Below, in pieces: positions 1 through 6,002 of a stretch of 8,046 nt of DNA; within the stretch, counting starts at the first letter, position 1; the number at the start of each line of letters is the position of its first letter. Source of the stretch: Saprospiraceae bacterium (GTDB taxonomy: Bacteria > Bacteroidota > Bacteroidia > Chitinophagales > Saprospiraceae). A program made the position numbers and the translations under genes. The stretch is taken from contig JALHPW010000208.1 in assembly GCA_022842255.1 (NCBI GenBank), positions 1-8,046 of the forward strand, written 5' to 3'. The notes beneath the pieces are model-generated. The model ran no database searches and was not told where the DNA came from. It saw only the letters and a list, made by a program, of their open reading frames with translations.

Positions 1-1
1 C

Positions 2-463
2 TACTACGAGCAACTGACCTGTTTGGGTTATTATCCACAGGAAAATCGGCTCGAAGCCATCATCCAAATCAAACAGCGGTATGGGTACGCCGGTCCAATC
101 CCGATTTGTTGTACACATGGTGTCACAGCGGCAGTACCAGGTTCTCGTGGTTCCTTTGAATACGTTGCTTTTTATGTCAACTGGAACAATGACACTGATT
201 TTTCTGACCAATTGATCGGAGAAAGTGTCGGTTCTGGCTATGTCAACGTTTTTGACGGGCCGTACACACCAGTGGGAACTGGGCCTCAAGCCCCATTACC
301 CATTTCCTATGCGGTATATCGGGATATCATCCCATCAGCAACCCTGGTTGCAGGGTCCTTGGTTCGGGTACGCGCCATCCTTTCGTGGGGTGTGATGCCC
401 ACAGGCCCGGGTTTTGTTCCGTTCTGGGGCAATGTGCTTGATACCACCATCCGAATTCATTGA
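2..463 (+). CDS. C-terminal part of an unrecognised protein (5' end outside window)
   Basis: The frame is open from the left edge to a TGA at 461-463, giving about 153 residues. A TTG at 23-25 could be read as a start, but the reading frame before it is already protein-like (YYEQLTCLG), so this is most likely the tail of a longer gene. The segment is rich in aromatic residues and Gly/Pro, with no membrane segment. Visible blocks include RLEAIIQIK, EYVAFYVNW, YVNVFDGPY and LVRVRAILSW, then a PFWGN block near the end. The alternating hydrophobic pattern suggests beta strands. I associate similar tails with conserved hypothetical proteins of environmental bacteria but cannot name a family or function. 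It is the only plus-strand gene here and faces pepT convergently, with a hairpin terminator 24 bases after its stop. Confidence 0.75.
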   Translation, partial: YYEQLTCLGYYPQENRLEAIIQIKQRYGYAGPIPICCTHGVTAAVPGSRGSFEYVAFYVNWNNDTDFSDQLIGESVGSGYVNVFDGPYTPVGTGPQAPLPISYAVYRDIIPSATLVAGSLVRVRAILSWGVMPTGPGFVPFWGNVLDTTIRIH

Positions 464-486
464 GACAAACCTCTAGTTGAATGTAT

Positions 487-528
487 CGCAGTGCTTGGCA
501 AAACGATGCCAAGCACTGCGTGTTTTTT
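487..528 (+). terminator. Intrinsic terminator of the left-edge gene
   Basis: There is a perfect 14-bp stem (487-500 pairing with 507-520) around a 6-base loop, followed by TG and six T residues (523-528). It starts 24 bases after the stop of the plus-strand gene. The T run reaches the stop codon of the convergent pepT gene (528-530). On the minus strand the hairpin is not followed by a T run, so if it ends pepT transcripts it does so less efficiently. Confidence 0.85.
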
Positions 529-1763
529 CAACTCCGTTCCTCCCAAACCTGCGCCAAATGCACAATCGTTTCCGCAGCCTTTTCCATGTCTTGCACGGAT
601 ACCCACTCTTGTTTGGAGTGGAATGCGTGTTCGCCCGCAAACAAATTCGGACAAGGCAAACCCATGAACGACAGTCGTGAACCATCCGTGCCGCCGCGAA
701 TGCTGCTTTGGATTGGATTGGGGAAACCAGCACGTTTGAGGGCTTCCAAGGCGTTGGCCACTACCTGTGGGTGACGGCGCAGCACCTTGCCCATGTTGCG
801 GTATTGTTCGCTTATTTTTACTTCCGCGCGACTGTTTGGGAAAGATTTGATTACACTGTCGACGATGCGTTGCAGGGTTTTGCCGTGGCGTTTCAGGCCA
901 CTTTCCGTGAAATCGCGCAGGATGAGCTTGATGGTCGCTTTTTCAAGGTTCCCTTCAAAATGAACGGGATGGATGAAGCCTTGCTTGCCCTCAGTGTGTT
1001 CGGGACTGAGTTTGTCGGGAAACTTTGCCACGATACGGGCCGCAATTTTCAGCGCGTTTTCCATTTTGCCTTTTGCAAAGCCTGGGTGCGCCGAAATCCC
1101 GTGGATGGTCACGACTGCTCCATCCGCGCTAAAGGTCTCATTTTCAATACTTCCAGCGGTTTCACCGTCAATGGTGTAACCGAATTTTGCACCGAGTTTT
1201 TTCATATCCACCTTGTCTACCCCGCGACCGATTTCTTCGTCGGGCGTAAACAGGATTCGGATTTTCCCGTGCTTCAGGTTTTTGTTGTTGAGCAGGATAT
1301 GCGCAGCATCCATGATGGCTGCTACGCCCGCCTTGTTGTCGGCGCCGAGCAGGGTGGTGCCACTGGCAGTGATGATATCGTTCCCAATTTGGTCTTTCAA
1401 ATCAGGATGTTCGCTTTTGCGAATCACCATGGATTTATCGTCGGGAAGCACCAAATCCTGGCCTTTGTAATTGGGGTGGATGATGGGTTTGACCCCTTCT
1501 CCGGAGCAGTCGGGCGAAGTATCCATGTGCGAACAAAAACAGATGACGGGCACTTTTTTGTCGGTATTGGCCGGAATAGTGGCGTACACATAGCCGTATT
1601 CGTCCAGATGTGCATCCGAGATACCCATCTCCAGAAGTTCTTTCACGAGCACATGGCCCAGATTTTTTTGTTTTTCGGTGCTGGGTTGGCTGGGGCTATC
1701 CGGATCGCTCTGGGTGTCGATGGTGACGTAGTGGAGGAATCGCTCTTTCGCGGTGTGCTGCAT
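528..1763 (-). CDS. pepT: Peptidase T (tripeptide aminopeptidase, M20B)
   Basis: This is a cytoplasmic di-zinc aminopeptidase that removes the N-terminal residue from tripeptides. The 411-residue length matches the family (about 408-410). All expected metal and catalytic residues are visible: His79 and Asp81 in SHMDTSPD, bridging Asp142 in LLGADNKAG, catalytic Glu176 and metal ligand Glu177 in TPDEEIG, Asp199 in TIDGE, and His382 in AFHSKQEW. The HGISAHPG block near 221-228 belongs to the dimerisation/lid domain, and the TIDTQS and GGTDGSRLS blocks are also typical. The ATG at 1763 gives the expected N-terminus; no strong Shine-Dalgarno precedes it, as is usual in Bacteroidota. It has no signal peptide. 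It is probably transcribed alone: an inverted repeat separates it from the protease upstream. A functional link, finishing peptides released by that protease, is possible but only inferred. Confidence 0.97.
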   Translation of the reverse strand: MQHTAKERFLHYVTIDTQSDPDSPSQPSTEKQKNLGHVLVKELLEMGISDAHLDEYGYVYATIPANTDKKVPVICFCSHMDTSPDCSGEGVKPIIHPNYKGQDLVLPDDKSMVIRKSEHPDLKDQIGNDIITASGTTLLGADNKAGVAAIMDAAHILLNNKNLKHGKIRILFTPDEEIGRGVDKVDMKKLGAKFGYTIDGETAGSIENETFSADGAVVTIHGISAHPGFAKGKMENALKIAARIVAKFPDKLSPEHTEGKQGFIHPVHFEGNLEKATIKLILRDFTESGLKRHGKTLQRIVDSVIKSFPNSRAEVKISEQYRNMGKVLRRHPQVVANALEALKRAGFPNPIQSSIRGGTDGSRLSFMGLPCPNLFAGEHAFHSKQEWVSVQDMEKAAETIVHLAQVWEERS

Positions 1764-1771
1764 GAATCTAT

Positions 1772-1862
1772 GTTAGTTGAAAGTTCCAAGTTGTAAGTTC
1801 CAAGGAGCAAAATTAAAGTTCCGGGCAATCAAATTACTTGGAACCTGGAACTTTAGACTAAC
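1772..1862. repeat. AGTTCC-unit inverted repeat in the pepT/protease gap
   Basis: The left arm (1772-1798) and the reverse complement of the right arm (1836-1862) match at 22 of 27 positions around a 37-base spacer. The arms are built from short AGTTCC/GGAACT units: forward copies at 1782-1787, 1796-1801 and 1817-1822, and reverse copies at 1840-1845 (as GGAACC) and 1847-1852. The element fills most of the 113-base gap. It could form a long hairpin ending the protease transcript, although no clear T run follows. It could equally be a member of a dispersed small intergenic repeat family. Confidence 0.7.
1808..1815 (-). promoter_or_regulatory. Candidate Bacteroidota -7 box upstream of pepT
   Basis: Read on the minus strand this is TAATTTTG, an exact match to the Bacteroidota -7 consensus TAnnTTTG, 44 bases before the pepT ATG. 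No convincing TTG -33 box is seen at the usual spacing, and the site lies in the loop of the neighbouring inverted repeat. Confidence 0.3.
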
Positions 1863-1876
1863 AACATGAAACAATC

Positions 1877-3799
1877 CTAATTCCCAACAGCCGAGTTGTT
1901 CACATCTGCCACTTTCACCCCTTTGAAATTGACACCCGGGTAATTGCCTTGTAGGTTGTTGACCGTAATATTATCGGGCGGCAAACCACCGGAAAACGGG
2001 TCGTTCGGGTTGTTAAACGTCGCAAAAGCCGGGAAAAACCGCCAGGAGGTATTAGCTGGGAATGCCTGGTTGATTCCGAGGATGACCTTTCGCGTTTCCA
2101 CCACATCGAAGGTTGTGACCGACCCGCTTTTGTTCACATCGGCGGCAATCATTTTCCAAGGGGAATCAAAAGGTTCAATAGCCAATATGTGCTTGGAAAT
2201 CAATACCAAATCATAGGTGGTCACGCCATTCAGGTCATTGATATCGTGAACCGGTTTGATGTTGTAACTGCCCCCAACCGGGATGTTCGCAAACTGAAAA
2301 TTACCTAAGGAATCGGTGTAAACCGAGGCAGAAGTCCCTCCGCCAATATCCACCCGAACGCCATGCATAGGGGCGTCCCAATAGGTTTTGACATTCCCGC
2401 TGATGGTAAAGCCTTGTACTGCTGGGCGGAGATAGCCATTCTGTGTGATTGCCCCGGTATTGCTTGGGTCCAGCCATTCTTTAAGCCGGGTACCGGGCAC
2501 ATTGCCCTGGCTCCAGGAAATATTGAAACGTCCAAAATAGGCCCCAGTTACCTGGCATTCGTTGCCCATGGCTGTACTGCCGCCGTGCAATTGTCCCATG
2601 ATCCGTTTGTTCGAATCCATAATCGGGCTGCCGGAAGAGCCCGGCTGGAACAAACCAATATCCGTGACGCTTTTCCAATGCGAATTGGCCGGACTGGTCC
2701 CAAAAATGCCCCCCCACACCAGCGGCGATGGATGAATGATGGAGGCATCGTTATCGACCGATATCTTTTTGATGTCGCCTTGTGGGTGATGGATGTACAC
2801 GGAGCCGGGTGGGATGGTTGTTTCGGTATCGTCCCGGTTCCAGCCATTGAAATAGACCGAATAATTGAGGGGTATCGGATTGAGTTTCAACAACATAAAA
2901 TCCGTCTCTGCCCGGTACGAAATACGCTCACTGCCCAGCACGGAATTCGGGGTGGGTTCATTCAACGGGGTTTGACAATTGGGGCCTTCGTAATCAAAAT
3001 CAAAGCGCCAAAGGGCAAAATCAGGGTTGTTCCCAATCAGTTGGCAGTGATGCGCCGTCAGGAAATACGGCTCGTACGTGTTGGAAGTGTTGGCAATCAG
3101 CGTCCCGCTACACCAGCCTTCCCCATTCGAAAACACCATCAAAATACGGGCAATCCCTTTTTTTTCGATTTGCCAATTGGTGCCCGCAGCGCAGTTTACG
3201 TTGACATGGCAGGGCAAAGCGCTGCCAAAATCCTCCGCTCCGCTCATCGCATTGGCATCGTAGGCCACATCCACACGATTCGTGCTGATTTTGCTTTGGC
3301 CCTGCACCGCAGCGGGTTCATAGAGTTCCAAATAGGCGGTTTCGCCCTTCAAAACCCCTATCAGAAACTTACTGGAAGGCAAACAACTTTGCGCGGTATA
3401 GGCACCCAGTACTTTTTGGTTGGCATCGTAGGCATAAAACTTAGCGCCTACGGGCAATTGAAATTCATCAAAGATCAGCGTCAAGCCCAAGGCGCCTGCC
3501 GAACGCAGTGCACAGAGCCACACACGGTCGCCATTGGGCAGTGTATGCCAGGCACCTGCGTTTTCAAGCGAAACATTGACCGTTACTGGAGCCGCAAACC
3601 GGTTTTGACCGGGGGCATGGCTGTCTTCGGCCAACGCATTGGCAACATCCAAGGTGGGGAGCGCCTGCAATGCGGGCATTTTACCAGTCAAAAACGCTTG
3701 GTGTTCTGGTTGAAAACTAGGCGGCAAGCCACCTTCGCTGAACTGCGCTTGGGCAGAAAAAGCCAGGAAAAGTGCAAGGAATGTAAATCGGTTACGCAT
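1877..3799 (-). CDS. Secreted lysyl-endopeptidase-like serine protease with dockerin-like repeats
   Basis: This is a 640-residue protein from the ATG at 3799. A GTG at 3832 would add 11 residues ahead of the signal peptide and is less likely. Residues 1-19 (MRNRFTFLALFLAFSAQA) are a signal peptide. A long N-terminal region (about 20-205) precedes a chymotrypsin-fold protease domain (about 215-450). The triad is visible: His251 in TAHHC, Asp300 in ETDFMLLKL and Ser389 in QPGSSGSP. Cys230 and Cys252 are placed for the usual disulfide next to the His. The GSSGSP motif and overall pattern resemble Achromobacter lysyl endopeptidase (S1 family), so Lys specificity is possible but not shown. Residues about 464-516 look like a carboxypeptidase-regulatory beta-sandwich (FTISGNV, TDSLGNFQFANIP). 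Dockerin-like segments follow: DINDLNGVTTYD (from about 519) and AADVNKSGSVTTFD (from about 552), with a final GVKVADVNNS close to the end. There is no type IX secretion C-terminal sorting domain. It is probably a single-gene unit. Confidence 0.88.
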   Translation of the reverse strand: MRNRFTFLALFLAFSAQAQFSEGGLPPSFQPEHQAFLTGKMPALQALPTLDVANALAEDSHAPGQNRFAAPVTVNVSLENAGAWHTLPNGDRVWLCALRSAGALGLTLIFDEFQLPVGAKFYAYDANQKVLGAYTAQSCLPSSKFLIGVLKGETAYLELYEPAAVQGQSKISTNRVDVAYDANAMSGAEDFGSALPCHVNVNCAAGTNWQIEKKGIARILMVFSNGEGWCSGTLIANTSNTYEPYFLTAHHCQLIGNNPDFALWRFDFDYEGPNCQTPLNEPTPNSVLGSERISYRAETDFMLLKLNPIPLNYSVYFNGWNRDDTETTIPPGSVYIHHPQGDIKKISVDNDASIIHPSPLVWGGIFGTSPANSHWKSVTDIGLFQPGSSGSPIMDSNKRIMGQLHGGSTAMGNECQVTGAYFGRFNISWSQGNVPGTRLKEWLDPSNTGAITQNGYLRPAVQGFTISGNVKTYWDAPMHGVRVDIGGGTSASVYTDSLGNFQFANIPVGGSYNIKPVHDINDLNGVTTYDLVLISKHILAIEPFDSPWKMIAADVNKSGSVTTFDVVETRKVILGINQAFPANTSWRFFPAFATFNNPNDPFSGGLPPDNITVNNLQGNYPGVNFKGVKVADVNNSAVGN

Positions 3800-3859
3800 G
3801 AGCAACGGGACGTTTTGTTGTGAACTCGACACTGGGGGGATTATCCGCTAAAAACAGGC

Positions 3860-3867
3860 CAAAAATA
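3860..3867 (-). promoter_or_regulatory. Candidate -7 box of the protease gene
   Basis: The minus strand reads TATTTTTG, matching TAnnTTTG exactly, 60 bases upstream of the chosen ATG at 3799. It supports transcription starting between the operon terminator and the protease. No clear -33 TTG is seen. An inverted repeat occupies the -33 region instead. Confidence 0.4.
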
Positions 3868-3876
3868 ACAAGTAGC

Positions 3877-3899
3877 GCGAAATTCATTGTGCATTTCGC
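3877..3899. promoter_or_regulatory. Operator-like inverted repeat upstream of the protease
   Basis: Perfect 7-bp arms GCGAAAT (3877-3883) and ATTTCGC (3893-3899) flank a 9-base spacer. The 16-base centre-to-centre distance would place the half-sites about one and a half helical turns apart. It begins 9 bases upstream of the candidate -7 box, where a regulator could act. The binding protein is unknown and the site may be chance. Confidence 0.35.
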
Positions 3900-3904
3900 A
3901 TAAA

Positions 3905-3950
3905 CCGCAAAGAAAAGCCGTGGCAACACCTTTGGGTATGCCACGGCTTT
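3905..3950 (-). terminator. Intrinsic terminator of the MbnP/MauG-like operon
   Basis: Arms AAAGCCGTGGCA (3914-3925) and TGCCACGGCTTT (3939-3950) form a perfect 12-bp stem with a 13-base loop. On the minus strand the stem is followed by a T-rich tract (TTTTCTTT, including the last stem bases). It begins 23 bases after the stop codon of the dihaem enzyme gene, so it closes the three-gene operon and insulates the protease gene downstream. Confidence 0.85.
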
Positions 3951-3973
3951 GCAACCGAAACAAGAAATAGCCG

Positions 3974-5119
3974 CTACTGAAACGGGTTCTGGATGTCCGG
4001 GTTGTTGACAAAAGTGGTGTCTGTCAAGGTGTGCAAAAATTTTACGATTGATTTTTTGTGCGCCTCCGTAAGGGTATTATTGGGCCCATTTAAACCCATA
4101 AGCGGAAGGTTAGGATCTTCATTGGCTACGCCAAACCCTTTTTTGGAATAGTTTTCCACCACTTCCTCGAGGGTTTGAAAACGACCATCGTGCATATAAG
4201 GTGCCGACAGGGCAATATTGCGCAAAGTAGGGGTGCGGAATTTGCCTTTGTCGGAGTTATTGCCAGTCACGTTGTAGCGCCCCAAATCCTTGAAATCATC
4301 CAAAGAGGCCACAAATTCCAGGCCGTTGTTGAAGTAGTTGTTGCCGGTCAGGGTGATGCCCCCATGGCAATGGAAGCACTGTGCATCGGGCAAATTGAGC
4401 CCGTATTGCCAGGCTTCTTCAAAATACATCAGGTAACCATCCAACTCTTCATCATCAAAAACGTCGATGTTGCCTTGTTTGAATTCGTCAAATTTGGAGG
4501 TGCCGCTGCTGATTAGGATACGTTCAAATTGAGCAATGGCCTTGGCTGCCAGTTCCTTGGTGATTTGGGTGCGGTCGGTAATCCCAAATGCCTTTCTGAA
4601 AAGGGTTGGGTACGTTGGGTGGGCCTTGAGTTTGTCAATCACCTGTGGCCAGGTTGTGTGCAGCTCGATGGGGTCTTCCACCGGGAGCAGGGCCTGTGCT
4701 TCAAGAGAGGGCGACCTTCCATCCCAAAAAAGGCCATTGGTTGCATACGCAATATTCAACAACGCCATTGAGCTGCGTTTCCCTGCTATGCCGTCTATGC
4801 CGGTCGACACCGCTTTGTTGTCAGAAAAATTCCCCTGAGGCAAATGACAGGAGGCACAAGACATCGTACTGTCAGCAGAAAGCAAGGGGTCGTAAAAAAG
4901 TCTCCGGCCCAATTGCACCGCATCCGCGGTCATAGGGTTGTCGGCCGGGACAGGCACGTTGGGGAAAAACGAGGGTTTTACAATGGTGTAAGGCTGAGGA
5001 TCGTACGGGATATGGTCCAAATCCCCTGGGATGGGCTCTTTGGTGGGCAAATCATGGCAAGCCAAAATCCCGAGGATCAGTGCCAGCCCAAAGGATACTT
5101 TTATGAATAAACCTTTCAT
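3974..5119 (-). CDS. Dihaem MauG/cytochrome c peroxidase-family lipoprotein, MbnH-like
   Basis: Start chosen at the ATG at 5119, giving 381 residues and a clean lipoprotein signal (MKGLFIKVSFGLALILG, lipobox ILAC with Cys21). An upstream start at 5167 would add 16 residues and bury the signal. Two covalent haem motifs are present: CASCH at 88-92 and CFHCH at 248-252. The FWDGR motif (Trp132) sits where bacterial CcP has its inter-haem Trp. APYMHDGRF carries Met309, the likely axial ligand of one haem, as in peroxidases and unlike the Tyr ligand of MauG. The family reduces peroxide or uses it to oxidise protein Trp residues. Placement directly after two MbnP-family genes makes an MbnH role likely: oxidising a Trp of MbnP to kynurenine to create a Cu(I) site. 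A plain peroxidase cannot be excluded. It is the last gene of the operon, 50 bases after the preceding stop. Confidence 0.92.
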   Translation of the reverse strand: MKGLFIKVSFGLALILGILACHDLPTKEPIPGDLDHIPYDPQPYTIVKPSFFPNVPVPADNPMTADAVQLGRRLFYDPLLSADSTMSCASCHLPQGNFSDNKAVSTGIDGIAGKRSSMALLNIAYATNGLFWDGRSPSLEAQALLPVEDPIELHTTWPQVIDKLKAHPTYPTLFRKAFGITDRTQITKELAAKAIAQFERILISSGTSKFDEFKQGNIDVFDDEELDGYLMYFEEAWQYGLNLPDAQCFHCHGGITLTGNNYFNNGLEFVASLDDFKDLGRYNVTGNNSDKGKFRTPTLRNIALSAPYMHDGRFQTLEEVVENYSKKGFGVANEDPNLPLMGLNGPNNTLTEAHKKSIVKFLHTLTDTTFVNNPDIQNPFQ

Positions 5120-5137
5120 TATCAAACGATTTTGATG

Positions 5138-5145
5138 CAAATTTA
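5138..5145 (-). promoter_or_regulatory. Possible internal -7 box before the dihaem enzyme gene
   Basis: The minus strand reads TAAATTTG (TAnnTTTG), 18 bases ahead of the ATG at 5119 in the 50-base gap of the operon. No -33 element is evident. It may be a weak internal promoter or chance in an AT-rich gap. Confidence 0.2.
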
Positions 5146-5169
5146 AACCACTAGCGTTCCTGACCACGC

Positions 5170-5940
5170 TTATTGGGTTACCGTTGTAGCTTTTTCGAAA
5201 TTATGGGTTAAAACCTGTGCCACGGTCACGTCATCCGGGTTGTTGGAGGTGTAAAAATTGGTCACGATGTCGTAAAAAGAGTCGTCATCCATGGTGAATA
5301 CCTTGAGCAGGTCAAGATTGACCGCAATACCCGGCTCCCCTGCATGCACATGGATGGATTGATTAAAGGTAAACACTTTATACACCGCATCCGAACCGCA
5401 GTGGTAAAGCAGGGCAATATCGTAGGTGCCGTTTTTGTCGGAATCTGCTTTGCCCTCAATTTTTGAGAAGATGTAGCTGTTCCAACCACCCCAATATTCC
5501 CCTTCCTTGGCCAATGGATGGTTGCCATCAAAATCGGTGGGGTCTTTGGCATTCAATGCTGGTTTTACACCATACCCAATCCGAATCCCCGTGTACTCGC
5601 CCTCTGGAACGTTTTGATACGTAATTGCTGGGGTGGCCGAGAGATCGGAGCTTGCATTGTCGGGCGTAAAATCAATGTACTCTATCTCCGCCAACCGGTG
5701 ACTGGAGCCATCCGACTTAATCAACTCAATATCAGAAAGATAGGTACTAAAACGACTGAACTGTAGGGGAAAGCCCGTCGTTCCAAAAGCATAATCCTTG
5801 TACTTGGTCATTTGTTCGCCACCGTAGCTTGACTTGTACGTGATGGTAAAATCGGCCTTTGCCCCATCTTCGCCGTGGTCATGGCAGGCGGACAAAAAGG
5901 CAAGGGCAAACAGCGCAGGGAGCAGCAAGTATTTTTTCAT
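5170..5940 (-). CDS. MbnP-family copper-binding lipoprotein (copy 2, W-G-G-W motif)
   Basis: This is a 256-residue protein from the ATG at 5940. An alternative start at 5970 only adds residues before the signal peptide. MKKYLLLPALFALAFLSAC is a lipoprotein signal with lipidated Cys19, followed by a His/Asp-rich stretch (HDHGEDG). The body matches the MbnP domain: TYLSDIEL (about 66-73), a GYGVKP segment (122-127), HPLA (141-144), then Trp150 and Trp153 in YWGGWNSYIF, running into KIEG. YHCG with His180 follows, then SIHVHAGE (His197, His199). Methanotroph MbnP binds one Cu(I) after the first Trp of a WxW motif becomes kynurenine through MbnH. Here the motif is W-G-G-W, one residue longer, with Trp150 as the candidate for modification. 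It is the middle gene of the operon, between a second MbnP-like gene and the dihaem enzyme, which strongly supports a substrate-enzyme pair. The family call is firm; copper binding is inferred. Confidence 0.85.
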   Translation of the reverse strand: MKKYLLLPALFALAFLSACHDHGEDGAKADFTITYKSSYGGEQMTKYKDYAFGTTGFPLQFSRFSTYLSDIELIKSDGSSHRLAEIEYIDFTPDNASSDLSATPAITYQNVPEGEYTGIRIGYGVKPALNAKDPTDFDGNHPLAKEGEYWGGWNSYIFSKIEGKADSDKNGTYDIALLYHCGSDAVYKVFTFNQSIHVHAGEPGIAVNLDLLKVFTMDDDSFYDIVTNFYTSNNPDDVTVAQVLTHNFEKATTVTQ

Positions 5941-6002
5941 GGTACGATATTTTAGTCCCGGCCCGTACATCCTCGGGCGTATTGGGAGTGTATGATTTTA
6001 TG

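Noticed and set aside
487..520. Hairpin considered as a repeat or attachment site
   Set aside because: A perfect stem with a short loop and T run just after a stop codon is fully explained as an intrinsic terminator.
708..1796. A 362-codon open frame on the plus strand opposite pepT
   Set aside because: pepT on the minus strand has every metal ligand and the right length. The antisense product has no recognisable motif.
1836..1876. Possible continuation of the protease gene past its stop by frameshift, encoding a lost sorting domain
   Set aside because: The gap holds only the AGTTCC repeat and no coding frame resembling a type IX C-terminal domain.
2363..3823. A 486-codon open frame on the plus strand opposite the protease gene
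   Set aside because: It is antisense to a gene with a complete catalytic triad and signal peptide, and its translation shows no recognisable domain. It is a by-product of codon use.
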